64,000 bases of DNA from Tanytarsus gracilentus (lineage: Eukaryota; Arthropoda; Insecta; Diptera; Chironomidae), in the NCBI GenBank assembly GCA_038502055.1, contig JAXRKN010000045.1, positions 8,297,501-8,361,500 of the forward strand, in the 5' to 3' direction. Positions 22,001-35,598 of the stretch are shown here, in pieces. Every line of letters starts with the position of its first letter. Within the stretch, counting starts at the first letter, position 1. A program made the position numbers and the translations under genes. The notes beneath the pieces are model-generated. The model did no database searches, had not been told where the DNA came from, and saw only the letters and a list, made by a program, of their open reading frames with translations.

Positions 22001-25000
22001 AATAAAATGAACCTGTTGAAGACTTCTCTCCGTCTGCACCTGCAAAACGGTTTTATGCTATGCTCTCATGCTCACATTACATTTTATTGTTGTTGTCTAT
22101 TTTACGGAATTTCAGTTGCCGCCATGCACCGATGGTTTTCCTCTCTGCGTTGAAATAATGAAATGCTCGTACACGAACAAAAGAGTTTTGTAGGCTTAAT
22201 TTGCTCTCTCTCTCTTCTGCTTTTTTAACTTGACTTGCGAGCTGGTAACCCGATGAAAAATAAACTCACACAAATATGAAACAAGTTGTTGCTGTGTAAA
22301 ATGACCGAAACAGGTTTTTAAACACAACAACATATGTCGTGGCTGTGTGTAAGTGCTGCAGGTAGACATGATGCAGGCATTCATTGTGCAAGAGTGCAAA
22401 TTGATTGGCATTTTCAATTGAACCCCAATTAACGAATATCTCCGAAATAGAATCATTATTTCGTTCCTTTTTTAAACCTTGAGCTTGAAACAAATTAAAA
22501 TTTTTCTTTTCAATTTCAAGAGACAAAAACTAAAAGATTAAAACCCTTTTCAGCGGACGAAGAGAAAAGACAAGGATGTGAACTTTCAATGAACCTCCTG
22601 TTGCTTTTTTCTCTCCATTCAAATGTCATCGACACGATGCAGCATTCAACGGTCTTTTTTTTCAGGGAAGGTTGACAAAGTATTTGTTTATGAGATGAAT
22701 AATAATTAATAGTCTATATGGCTTCCTATTCAAGGATTGCTTTTTTAGGAACAAAACATTTGATTTAGGACATCCGTTGATAACAATCTTTTATATTTGT
22801 GTGTCCTTATGAGATTTCAGGTTGAGTGTCAATGAATGTTCTATGGAAAAAACAGAATTAAATTGATCATTTTATTGTATGCTGCTCAAGCATAACACTT
22901 TGGTTGAAACAATACAAATGTTTGGCATGTTGATGATCCATGATCAAATTTAAAAAATCACCTAGAAATTTTAAATTTTTTTATTTGTATTTATTTTCTG
23001 TGAATTTCTACATGATGAAAGTTTTAAAAAAGTAACGGTTGAAATTTAATAAAATTTCAGGCAAAAAAATCAAAATTTAAGTTTTGCTATGTGTCTAAAA
23101 TTTTTTTTATCAAACTACGATGAATTAATTTTCGTATTTTTGATTAAAATTTAACAACCCTAGTAACTGTGATTACATTATCCAGCAGAACCCTCAATGA
23201 TCATTTGTTTTTTTCTCTTGAGTTTTGTATTTTTCATATATTCCATGCTCGCTCCCTAAAGCACTTACTTTCACAAAAAGCATGTACGACTCATCAACCA
23301 TTACGTTCTTACATAATGTATAAGCTCCCGCATGTTGTTAATCAATGAAAATTCAGGAGTGGGTGTCGTGAGCATGTTATGGAAATAACATAAAAAGAAA
23401 GCAGCGGAAATTGAGTTTAAAACGCGTTTACACACAGAAAGCACAAAGGGGAAAGGCAAAGGAAGAAAATGTTTAGTTTGAGAGAATTTTTAAGAGAGCA
23501 AATTCTATCGCATGCGCGTTGTGTATCGTTATGAAGTTATTACAATTGTTTTCAATTCATTAAGTGCAAAATTTTCGAAAGCTTTCTTGAATATTTGAAT
23601 AAAAAAGTTTTTTCGTTAATTTCAAAAAAATTCCTAATTATAATTTTGAATAATAAAAAATTTCGTTAAAAACTAGAAATGTTCATCGACATCAACATGC
23701 TCATAAACAAATGATGATGATGGGAAAAATTTGTGAATGAATGCAAAAATTGAGAGAAAAATTTGCGCGCGCGAGAGAGAAAATTTTCCGAGGAAAGAGA
23801 ACGAAAAAAAATAGATTTTCAGTTATCGAGGAAGCATCGAGTAGTTCGCAAGCATAAAAGAAAAATTCGAGTACGCTCATGAAGGAAAATAAAAGGACAA
23901 TTTTAATAAAATGGAAAATAAAAGTTAAATGAGATGATTTAAAGTTGAGTCAGTGAATAAAAAATGAAAATTTAAAGCGAGACCAAAAAGGTTTAAAACA
24001 ACCCTCTCAAGTACTTTTCTTCGCTATCCTTTTTCTGCGCTGCAGTTTGTGCTATTTCATGTGAAATTTTCATTTCTTTTGAAAATATATAACAATAAAT
24101 ATATACAACATAAAAGTTATTCATTACTACCCTGGATATTCCCTAGGATCTACTCAAATTACCAAAGATACTCAATCATTTTTTTATAAAGAAATTAGAA
24201 GAAAATTACTGTGAAGTTACTTTCTGTGTAATCATGACCGTTTAAGAGAATTTTTTGTGTAAGTGTTAATCGATAACCATAATTTGAAAATGCAATTTAT
24301 TTTTATATGGTAATTTTTCATAATGGTGGCCGACGATGAAAAACTCAATGAGATGGAAAATTTAATAAGTTGGGAATGAAAATGATGAACGTTAAAAGCG
24401 ATTGTGAGAAATTTAATCATGGTGTTGGGTAAAATGAGGAAACTGCAGACGCTTTAAGCGAAAAAATTTATGTGTGTATAGAATAAAAAGAAGATGAAAG
24501 AACTTCCGCTTTCAAATTTCATTTTTCATAAAGAAAAGTCACCGAAATAAAAATGAAAGCGTGACTCGCGTTTAACATATTTAAAAAAATCAATGTGTGA
24601 ATTTGCATAAATTAGAATTCAAATTGTTGTTGATGAACTCGTGTCGCATATTCGAAAAGCTTTTTACTCATCTCGTCAATAATTTTTAATTAAAAATGGT
24701 TGTCATGTAAATTAAAAAGCTTACGAATATTATGGAGTCTCACTGTTTGTAAGCTCCTCAATCTGTACATGAATATTCAAATTGAAACCATGTCGAAAAA
24801 TTATTCAAATCGATATTTAACTTATTAAATTTGATGTAGCTGTGTGCATGTAGAGTGAGTGTACTATAATAAATTTATGATTAAGTTTTTTTGATTAAAT
24901 GTTGACGATCGCACCAAATCACTATAGCAACCAGTCCTGTAAAACACAACAACAATTTATTTATTTTTCATTCCGTTCTTTTATGATTCACATTTAATAT

Positions 25001-25089
25001 TTATTAAACGATATATTTTTTTCGGGAGGTTTGCGTATTTCTCTTAAAAAAATGAATGTCACCATGAGTGATAAAGTCGCAAAAAAAAA
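19093..25089. other. Gene-poor intergenic stretch
   Basis: Six kilobases of AT-rich DNA in which I find no supported coding exon or RNA gene. Open frames are short, biased to Phe/Leu/Ile and have no domain-like content. Purine-rich and simple-sequence tracts are common, for example GCGCGCGAGAGAGA near 23765. It presumably contains regulatory DNA for the globin gene, but no specific site can be defended. Confidence 0.5.
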
Positions 25090-25573
25090 AATTTCCCACT
25101 ATGTTCCATTTTCCACTGTGTTTCATTTTCCATTATGTTTCATTTTCACCATGTTCCATTTTCCACTATGTTTCATTTTCCACTATGTTCCATTTTCCAC
25201 TGTGTTCCATTTTCCACTGTGTTCCATATATAATATTTTAAATTATTAAAAATAAATATTTAAAAAAATTTTTTTAAAAAAAATGGCCATGATATTGCTA
25301 AATATCATAAATGTTTTTAAATTCCTGATACAAATACGAGTTAAAAAATTTATTGAGCAACTTAAACTTTCAAAAGCTTAATTTTAAGAATTTACATAGG
25401 AAGAAAAAAAATTATTTCAAGTGTCCCTCATAATTCCTAAAATGGCGAATCTAAATTCATGCCTCATTTGGGAAAACTGGATTTCTCTCATTTTCTGAGG
25501 AGCCGGTCTGATGGAACAGCGGACGGCGGGGAAATGGCGCATATAAGTGTTACACCACTTCGTGGGTTACACT
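25090..25573 (-). mobile_element. Modular repeat element, copy C (degenerate)
   Basis: Its right end carries the element's end-1 motif (ATAAGTGTTACACCACTTCG then TGGGTTACACT, to about 25573), shared with copies at 45.2-46.9 and 55.2-56.3 kb. Left of it is a stretch (about 25425-25530) that matches copy B's inner part in inverted orientation, with several gaps. A 17-bp tandem array at about 25097-25226 has the same unit as the array in copy B. The other end (end 2) is not detectable, so the copy is truncated or eroded. No protein is encoded. Confidence 0.75.
25097..25226. repeat. 17-bp minisatellite (copy C)
   Basis: About seven units of a 17-bp motif, TTCCATTTTCCACTGTG with variants, in tandem. 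The same unit in reverse complement makes the longer array at 55.85-56.11 kb. Confidence 0.85.
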
Positions 25574-26060
25574 AAAAACTTGTCGCATAACTTGGAAATT
25601 GCTTAGAGTTATAAAAAATTAAAATGAAATTTCATCAAAAAATATGTAATTATCTGCGTCATCAAATTTGAATTAGAATTTAGATCGGTGTAGCACAAGA
25701 AAAACTTTTTTCATCTCCATAATTTTTCCCATACATCATCGAGTAAAAAAGTTGTGTATACCCCGCGTGGAAAACATGATAAAAATTCTTTAAAATTTTC
25801 ATTTCTTCTTTCCTTTCATTTTCAGATATTTTCGCACTCTCGTAAGCAAGTAAAATTTGTTCATCTAATTTTCTTCTTGCGCATCATAATCATCATTCAA
25901 AAATATCATAATATATGAATTTATTACAAAAAAACCGAATGAAAAAATTATTAAAGCCCGAGTGTTATATATAGAAGAAAAAAACACGTGGAATACCCTA
26001 AAAAAAATTCGACCGTGAAATTATTCGTGAAGAGTGTTTATAAGGGAAAAAAATTAAAAC
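25574..26060. other. Upstream region of the globin gene
   Basis: Non-coding sequence between repeat copy C and the globin start codon. It should include the globin promoter and 5'UTR. A TATA-like TATATATAG occurs near 25968, about 90 bases before the ATG; this is only suggestive. Confidence 0.35.
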
Positions 26061-29000
26061 ATGGGATGTGAATTGGGCAAATTAGCGAGAAGCGGTGGCG
26101 ATAAGAAAAAGGATGTTGACAATGGAAACCTCAACGATCCGCCCGCGCCAGCTGCGCCTGACCCAAGACTACCGCTTACCGCGCGTCAAAAATACACAAT
26201 GATTGCCTCATGGAAAGGAATAAGTCGTGCGATGGAACCTACTGGAGTAAACATGTTCATAAAGTAAGTTGAAATAAATTTCAGGCATATAAGAAATCAA
26301 ATTTTGAATGTTGAATATATCGTTGAAATAAATAAATAAAGCAATTTGATGGATCAAATTCGATATGCGTGCGGATTCACTTGACATATCGAGAGACATA
26401 TCAAATCGATGGAAAAAACTTTAGTACTGAACACGAGCGAGATAAAAGCGGAAAAACAAAGCAGATTTGAAAGGAGATATCTTTGTATTGTGTTCGTCTT
26501 TTGATATCCGCAATCACTCAAACAATCAAGTAAAGATGACAATCCTACCATAAATTCCTAAGAGAAGGTTCCATATTTACTTTGAAAGCTCGAGTATACG
26601 AGAAGGGTTGAAATCTTAGAAATTAGCTTAAATCAAAAAGGTCGCATGTGATGGAAAAACAAGAAGGGTGAAGAACACTATTTATTATTGAAAATGAAGA
26701 GCTTAGAATGAGATTAACGTTGGGTGACCATGCAAGTGCCTTTGGGAGTACTTGAAAAGTAAACAGTCCTTTTCAATTTCTTCTTCTACCCACTCGATGC
26801 TTAAATATACAATCAAATTTTTGAACCATCTCTGATGTCTCATTTTTAGTGATTGAACTTTGAGGAATTTCCGAATAATTTAATTTTCAATAACTTTGCT
26901 TTAAAAAAAGCTTTTAAGTGTTGAAAATTCATCAACCCCTAGTCGAGTGTCCAACCCCCTCTGGACATCCAAAATAAAATCAATTCTTTCGAAGTAAAAA
27001 ACTTTTTTCTTTTCTTTACAAAACTTTCTAACGAAATTTGAACATTCATGATTTTTTTTCCTCTCTTTTAGTGTTATTGAAAATCAATTTTCTTTGTCAA
27101 GAGCATTAAGATAATAAAAATTGATAGCATTAAAGCTCGCTCGCGTGGGCTAGAAGCGTAAAATTTAAATCAACCAATAACAAATGGGAAAATCATGAGA
27201 GGATGAAAAAGGTCAATTGGTATAGCAGTGGAGCAGATTTTGCTGTCTTTTTTTTCTAAGCTTCATAGCAAGTGTATAAACAGAAACGTGAACAGAATTT
27301 TATGTCAAGATTTTCCTCTGCAAATTTGTGCGTTAGAAGATGGCAAGCGGAAATATCTATGTGTTCTTAATAGACACTTAGTACAATATTGATAGAAGTA
27401 ATATCCTACATTATTTATAAGATGACGTGATTCCATGCAGATTATTATCTGCGAGAAGCTTTTTGAAGCGAATGTAATTGACGTTTTGTGAAGACTATAA
27501 TTTTCTTTTTGTCGTCGCAATTCTTATACTGAAAGAAAAATATTTCGAATCAAATCCTCATAAATTTTTTTACCCTTGGTCACTTGAAGGTCTTTCATTT
27601 CGGTGATTTTCGCCGAATCATTAAGATTTCAATTAGAGAAGAAAATAAATTTCAATTTCACCCCGCATACGAAGCAATAAATCTGCTCCAATGAAGTGCG
27701 AGCAATGAACGATTTGCAAGATGAAGGAAGACAACTTAAAGTGTCACCATAAAGGAAAACAAATAAAAAACGTATCCATTGTTTTCTATATAAATTGCTT
27801 ACTAGTTCATGTGGAAAAGTAAATATACGGAAGATATTTCTTCGCTATTTTTATTATTTTCAATCATGAAAAACTTTGTCTTTGTGGAAGAAATCGCAAG
27901 CAATAAGAATAAGTGTTACCTGACTTGCTGTCAATTTCAATAAAAATTCTCGTACGTGAAGATGAGAAAAATGTTCAAGGAGATTTTCAAGAGAAATGTT
28001 CTTAAAGTAAAATCGAGAGCTTGACACATCTTCAGAAAGTAATTTGTAATTTAAATTGACTTTCCTATTTGATGTAGGGGAAGCACAAAAAATACTAATG
28101 AAAATAGGTTCCCAAATTTAAATAAAATTTTTCTTTACAAATTCTTCCATAAGTTAGAAGGAACTTGAAGATTGAGTTACGCAAAATATTCAGAATCGTA
28201 AAACTTTAGGGTTAAAATTATAACCATAAAAGAATTTTGTATCAAAAATTCAGAGTGTGACATAGAAACACCCCGAGGAGAATTTCAAGTTCCTAGCACT
28301 TTATCGATTTTTCTCAAGGGGCGAAACACTCAAAAAATTATTTTAAAACAATATAAATTAAATTTTATTGAAAATCAGTGCCACACCCTTGATTTATTTC
28401 TTGACATTTATTCAAAAGAATATAAACCTGCAAAAGATTTCGATTAACCTCAAAAATATTGCTGCTGATTTTGACGTTTCTCCTTTATCTTCACACAAAC
28501 TTTTAAGGAATAAAGAAAAGCAAAGATTGGCATTCAACAACGACTATACACACACGACAGTACCAAGAAAAACAACCCACTTGACCTACTTTCAATTATA
28601 TTCTACTGTCTCACTCTCTCACATCTGTTTTTTTCTCCCTTCTCTCTTATTTCTACACAATCGTCTCAACTTCTCTTCTCTATGTGACGATCTTGTTCAA
28701 CAGCTGTTGCGAAGCAACAGATGTTGTTAAAAAACGGTAAAAAATATTTAAAAAAAATTCTTACATGCGCTCAATACTTCAACACCATCACTTCACCACT
28801 CACCCTCTTCCCTCGATAATCATGCGCTCTCACTGTCGTACCCCAATTATTTTATACTGTGACAAGATTAAAGATAACGAGAGAAGAAGTGCAAAATCAT
28901 TCATGTTACAAAGATGAAATAAATAATAATTTTAGAAAGGTTATTCTTGTTGGAACCAATAAAACAGTCAATCATAACGGTGAAATTAAAATCTTGCTCG

Positions 29001-32000
29001 CGATCAATTCAAACATTCACATGCTTAATTTTCAAAAAGTAATTTTTGTTACCAAATTAAGTACAATAAATTTGATCAGGAAAAGGCTAAATAAAATAAG
29101 TAAAAAAATTTAACAACACTTTTTTTGGACAACTAGTATTTGACGGAAAAGTTTAAATAAAATAAAATAGTAAACATTCATTTTTATCATTTTGTTATAG
29201 TTTTTTAAACTTAAAACTAAATTTTGTTTTGCTTTATCGCAACATATTAAACATATGTATGCAATACTTGAATGAATTTAATATTGGAATTTAAGATCCA
29301 AAAATTAGAGAAGTGGAGGGGTTGGTAAAAACATCAAACAGACAAAAATTTCCGCTCCCTTCTCAAATTTTTGGATCTTAAATTCAATATTAAATTCATT
29401 CAAGTATTGCATACATATGTTTAATATGTTGCATAAGAAATACCAAAATTTATTTTAAGTTTAAAGAAAGTATAAAAAATGTTAAATGAATGTTTCTGAT
29501 TTTTTTTATTTATACTTTTCCGTGCGAAATACCTAGTTGTCCAAAGAGAAGGAGTGTTGTTAAATTTTTTTTACTTATTTTATTCTCTTTTAGCTACGAC
29601 GACAGCAAAACAAAATTCTGATGCAAAAAAGAGCTATAAAAATTTTAAAACACGAATATCCTCGTGGGGTTTAATGAAGATATTTTCATTGTGTACACTT
29701 GAACACTCGTGGATGTTTGAATGAGTAAAACGTGGAGGTTTTCATGAATCATTCCATTATCTTTCAATGCGTACATGTTTTATCTCTCGCTCAAAAAACA
29801 TATTTCAACCTAACGATATCATAAAACATTTTTTTATTTAAGCTATAAGGATGCGCTATTGATTCATGGTGATTCAATAAATTTCCGCTTTGCTGTTAAA
29901 AATGCATTTTTTAAATGAAATTGTTGAAGCTAACTGTAATTATTTTTAATGAATATGTGTGTCGATAATGATTCCTATCGCACGAGTAAAATGTGGGCGC
30001 ATCATCGCAATTATCTCAGAAACTCAAATTAAATTTTCAAGAGGAGCGGCTTTATGTTAATTGTAGGTTAATTGCCGATGGATACTTTAAACTCACACAA
30101 TTTAAATATCATTTTGACAGTCACTGACTGAGTTTCAGATTTAACCCAAAAATACTAAAAAATGTAATTTGAGATGGCAACTCCATAAGGACTAAATGTA
30201 ACGACTTATTTAACGCCTCTCTCATTTTCTATCCATTTTTCTTAATCACATGGGTGACCACATAAATTTAATTGAGCAATATATAATTGAGCCAGCTGCT
30301 ATTATCATCGCAAATAGCGACAAACTCTTTAATTAGCGACAGGCACTTAAAGTCATTAGGTCTCATGCAATATTAATGGATGAACGCAAGTATTGAATGA
30401 TAATGTTCAACACTCAATTTTTCTAGTCTTGAGTTTGTCACAATTTGAATTTGAAAGGCGACAAAATCTAAAAGCTTAATTTTTCATGAAAGGGTTTTCA
30501 ATTTGTTGAGACTCTTGTCGAGATAAAACATGCAATTGATTTTTATGTCAAGAATTTGTGAAATGTCCTTTTTCACATGCCCCATCTATCCAATCTCTTC
30601 TGTACACACACACAGACTTCTATCACATATTATTTTCTCTTCATTTCCCAGTAGCACAGTCTTTCATCATCGCATCGCTCAGTCGCTATTTCAATATCGA
30701 TTTTTTCACCATCTAGGATACTCATCTTGCTGACTTGCTAAGTTTAATGCTTGGATGGATTATGTATGTTTTTTATGTTGATAATGACGAGGAGCGACGG
30801 TGATGATGGCAGAAAATGTGAATTGTAAAATAAATATGCGAAGCAAGAATCACATTCTAGTGGAATAAATTATGGCATTATCTTAAAATTTTGCATAAAA
30901 TTAATTCATTCTCGTTTATTATCGTTCCAGGCTTTTCGAGGAACAACCTCATCTCCTAGAATTGTTTTCTAAATTTAAAGAGATGAAAACTAGAGAGGAA
31001 CAAGGATCGTCGGAGGAGCTAGCGGCACACGCTAATCTAGTTATGGAGACACTCGACGAGGGCATTCGAAGTCTCGATGAGCTTGACGTATTCTTTCAAT
31101 ATTTACATGAAGTTGGTGCTAAACACTCGCGTTTTCCAGGCTTTACAGCTGATCTTTTTTGGGTGAGTTCAAAGCTGAGATTTTAAGAGGCACAAGAGAG
31201 CTTTTTTGAATTTAAAAATTTAATCGACAAAACTTTCCTTGCAAAGCAATAAAAAGTTCTTATCATCATTAAACCATTAAATTTTCGAGTAGTAATCTGT
31301 GACAAAACTTTCCATTTGAGTGAGTCATTCAAGGCTACAAAATATCCAAATATAAAGAAATAAAACCCTAAATCTTTATTTACGAACAACACTCGTGCAA
31401 AATCAATGGCTTAAAGGGGCCAATCCAGTAAATAAGTTTAGCAATAAACGAAAACTAAGAGCACTCAAAATCAAATAAAAGTTTCATCAACTTTCTTCTT
31501 CACAGGCGAGAGAGAGAGAGAGAAACCTCCTAATTAGAGAACCTTTTGCGAAAGTGCTCACCTAAGCATAAACATTCAATATCAACATCGTTAGTGAATA
31601 TTTTTTCTACTTTAAAATCAAACGAGATTTAATAAAAAGCTTCGAACAAAATTAAATTTAGCATGCATCAAAAGCTGTCGTGAAATTAAATCAAGTTTTC
31701 AACTCACTCACGTTCAATTTGTTCTATTTTACAAGAGCCTTTCAATTTTCAATGGATCGTGCAAAAAAATTGACTGAAGTGACACTCACAAAGCACTATG
31801 GCACTATAGTTGATAAAGTCATCTCACGTTTTGATGTATCACAGAGATTGTGAGAATTTAATTAACCCTGCAAGGTTATATGAAGTATATACAAAGAATT
31901 AAGGTTGACTAAATAAATAAGAGAGAGGACTTTTGGCATTTCAGGTGACTCTTATAAAAAGCCCTTTTAATCTTTTCCGATTCTCATCTCATATTTAATT

Positions 32001-35000
32001 TTCCATCTCTTCTTTTTAATCTTTCGTTTCGACTTTCAAATGAGAAAAAATTCTTAAATTACGGCACGTGCTAGTCGGTAAAATTTTATGATGAAGTTAA
32101 ACTTTTTATTGATGAAAGAAATTTCTTAATTTATCACGTGTTAAAAGGAGTTGAAAAATATTTGACATTTAATTTATTTTCTAAAAAAGATTTTAAGGCT
32201 TGACGGAATTTGTAAAAAATCTCTCCTACATAAAATTAATTTACTCTAGTGATTAATGGAAAAGACTTTTCGTAATTAAAGCATTTTAGCAAGCAATCAA
32301 ATATTAATTTATTGTTACGTAAAAAATAATAATCTTGCAATATGCTTAATTTTCTTCTATGCCATAATTATTGATACTTTATTTTAATCGTAACAAAAAA
32401 AAGAAAATTGATCGTTCGTTATCGAATCCGAAAGAGGGTACTCATTTGACTTTTTTTTGTTGACGGCCAATAAATCTTTTTTGCACACGCGTGTATGGGC
32501 AGCTCTCAGTGCGTATCAAAGCAGAAAAAATGTAATAAAAGGAAAAGCGCGCTGACCTTTCGTTACACAATACATAAAAACGCCACCGCAGTTAGGAAAT
32601 AAAATCTTTATTTATTATTTCCGAGCCTTCGTGGCAAGTTGAAGGTAATTTTGATGGCTGAGCTTCTTAATTGCGTTACCTAACACTTGTCGCTGGGGAA
32701 AAATTTATATTTTTAGGTGGGTGATGTCACTTACAGTGCTATTTTAAAAACAGAGCATTTATAAAATAATAAAGAAGAATTTTTTTATTATTCTTCATCA
32801 TTTTTTGACTACATAAATTTATCAAATCTTGAGATTGAATTTAAATTTTCCGCTGTTTAAATTTTTAGGATCTCTTCTCAAAATTTCTTTGATCCAAATT
32901 GCGAATAATTTCGTCAAAATTTTTCATCATCTCTTTTTATGTTTTGGATCATGAAAAGGGACTTTTTATGATCTTTAATGTTCTTTTAAACTTTGAACAC
33001 ATTTTCATTAATTTTCGTTTTTATAAACAAACCTCAAAGTCTATATGAAGAAATTTTTCAATTATAAAAAGGTCATGACAGAAACATTTGGGCATACATG
33101 AAGGTTTTTCTAAACAACAAAGGGTGTTGATAAGTGTGAAGGCCAAACTTAACCAAGGGTGTTTAAATTATTATTTTTTTGATTATTTTCCAATAATTAA
33201 AACGTGAAAGTATGAGTGAAATTAATTGAGATTTTTTAATTAAAATAAAATCAATTTTCTCGACTGACACGATTTCTGTGAAACCCAATGGAGATGTCCT
33301 TCACATTATCTTCACATGCGGGCGGGCTTTATATAGAGTTTTTTTTCGTTTAGGCAATAAAAGTAAGATTGACGCTAGATTAAGTGAGAAAACTTGTGCA
33401 AAATAGATATAAATTGATTGAAGTAAGGGGAAGAAGAACTTCTTACTCGTTGATGGTGACCACGCACGAATACTTTTACTGACGTATCCAATTTCATTGC
33501 TACATTTCGATGGCTTGATGTTTTTCCGACAATTTTCCTTAATTTCATTACACGAGAAAAAATAATTGCTTTCTTTCAATCTGTTGCTAAGGGACTAACT
33601 TCTAATTACTTTCAATCATACATGAACACATCAACGGTTTCATTTTAATGTTGCACGTAAATCTAATATTTAATAAGTTCCTTACATCCTCCTTATCGTT
33701 TTGGGCTTCAGACAAACATGTGACGACGACAAAAAGCTATAAATAAAAAAACGAAGAGTACACGACAAGTGTTGAGGATATTAAATATGATGACTTTGGA
33801 CATAAATGACATAATTTACGATATGAAAGCTCCGCGCCTACAGACGATGATAAATTAACGATGCAACAGAGACGAAGAGTATTAAAATGTGCGTGGAGAG
33901 AATTTCGAACGATGAAAATTTCCATACCAATGACATTATTGAATTCTTTATGATGAGAATTAAAACTAAATGGATGAAAAATTCGAAAGGAGAGTTTAAA
34001 TAGATCCGCATGAATTATAAATAAACTGGAGAAAATGAGGGCTATTCATATTGACATCAACGGACGCTATAGAGGGGCTTTTATTTATGCTGCGTTAACA
34101 GGATGTTTCAACCCTTTATATGCTTTTCAATATTTTTATTTGTCATCCTATCGATTTTATTCCCACACATGAATTTATTTAGGGAAATTTTCTGAATCAT
34201 CAAAAAAAATGTTAAATAATTTAAGAAAAGAAATTGTAGAATTTAAAAGCTTTATTTTGTGTGAAATTTACAAAACACAAAACAGAACCAGAAATTGTGG
34301 TTGTCATTAAAGAATTTATTTGATTGGAAGCTGATTAAATTTTGTAATAAGATTATTTCCATTCTCACAAATTTCTTATTTTTTTGCTCCTCTCTATTTT
34401 TTGTAATTCATAAAAAATCTTCAGATGGTCACGACTATCTAAAATTAATTAAGATTGATAGTAAAATAAGTTTTAATTACGAAAAAAGTCCGACAAGCAG
34501 TGAAGTTTATTAGAAATTTTATGGCAACCGAAATTAAGGAAGCGCCGCCGTTTCACTTTGCCTTTTCGTATTTCTCTAAAGTCAACATTAAAATCTTCTC
34601 CAGCTTAATGGATTTATATAGTTTTCCCTCAAGGGATAGCACACACATATATATAAAATGTTTTCGAGATTACTACAAAATAATTATTCTGCTCACATCA
34701 ACTTTTCCTCAAGTAAATATTTTCTTAAGCATCACCGTTCATGATAGTGTTTTTCCTTCTTGGTTAATTGAATTACCAAAAAATCTTTCTCTCGACTTTA
34801 TTGAAGGACTCAACAAGTATGGTTGTTTGCTTCACCCAACAATTAATTGGTTCGTGACGGAAATTTTTAATCCTTGAAGTTGAAAATAAAGAATTAAGAA
34901 AAATCTTCAAGTTCATTTAAGGAAATTCAGTCCATTTCCTCTCAAATTGCGTCGGAAAGAGTGATTAGAACTTTTTTCATTTTAACATAGACGCGTTTCA

Positions 35001-35598
35001 TCAATTTTCTCTTTTCTTCTGCCTCATCTTAGACATTTCCTTTTCGTTTAGCATCATTTTCTTCTAATACTTGAAAGAAATGTCGAGGATGGATAATTAT
35101 ATAGCTGTGGGGGATTATTTTGACGATTCGTTGAACATTGACGATTTGCTTTGGGATTTGATCGTGAATTATGTCATATATGAAAAATGTCTCAAAAAAA
35201 GCTTGTTTTGCATCATAAAAGTTCACGCAATGTGCGAATTGAGTCATAACTTACACGTGTAAAATTTCCACAGGGAAAAATAAATTTAATATCTTGCTCT
35301 CTTTTTTTTCTTCTCCTTGCAGAAAATCGAAAAGCCTTTTCTAGCCGCTGTTCGTCAAACATTAGGCGACCGTTATACCGAAAACGTGGAGGGAATTTAT
35401 AAAATCACCATCAAATTTGTGGTCGAGACACTTGTCGAAGGCTTCGAGAGCAGCCGAACGAATCAAAATCATTTAGAAAATAATAAGGAAACAACAACTA
35501 GTAATAATGCTAATGACAATGGTGCCAACACGACGCAAACAACACACAACGGTGATAGTAGCTGTAATTCCACAACAAAGACCGAAGATGCCTCGTGA
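26061..35598 (+). CDS. Intracellular globin with globin-X-like acylated N-terminus
   Basis: Haem globin, likely membrane-tethered. Three exons (26061-26263, 30931-31162, 35323-35598) in matching phases give 236 aa. The N-terminus MGCELG has Gly2 for myristoylation and Cys3 for palmitoylation, the hallmark of globin X. A Pro/Ala-rich linker precedes the fold (about residues 38-190). The CD-corner Phe is probably F83, the distal His E7 is H101 (LAAHANLVM) and the proximal His F8 is H133 (GAKHSRF), so haem binding is intact. The C-terminus is a roughly 45-residue Asn/Thr/Ser-rich tail ending EDAS, unusual for the family. The role is probably redox or NO chemistry rather than oxygen transport (inference). 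Introns of 4.7 and 4.2 kb are exceptional for this window. A polyadenylation signal lies at 35808-35813. Confidence 0.9.
26264..30930. other. Globin intron 1
   Basis: A 4667-nt intron with no nested gene that I can support. Its main feature is the foldback element at 29087-29586. The remainder is AT-rich unique-looking sequence. Confidence 0.6.
29087..29586. repeat. Foldback element (long imperfect inverted repeat)
   Basis: The left arm (about 29087-29321) and right arm (about 29352-29586) are reverse complements over about 230 bp with scattered mismatches and small gaps. They are separated by a loop of about 30 bases. Landmarks pair clearly: ATTTAACAACACT on the left with AGTGTTGTTAAAT on the right, and GCAATACTTGAATGAATTTA with its complement. 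It carries no frame. It sits in globin intron 1 and resembles a MITE or foldback transposon. No target-site duplication could be identified with confidence. Confidence 0.85.
31163..35322. other. Globin intron 2
   Basis: A 4160-nt intron, AT-rich, with short simple-sequence tracts such as (GA)n near 31505. Small open frames here, including one of 125 codons at 34500-34877, have no recognisable content and I do not call them genes. Confidence 0.55.

Noticed and set aside
28368..28730. A 120-codon open frame in globin intron 1
   Set aside because: Composition is that of random AT-rich DNA, with no motif and no supporting signals.
34500..34877. A 125-codon open frame in globin intron 2
   Set aside because: No recognisable domain, AT-driven composition, no splice or polyadenylation context, and it lies within an intron.
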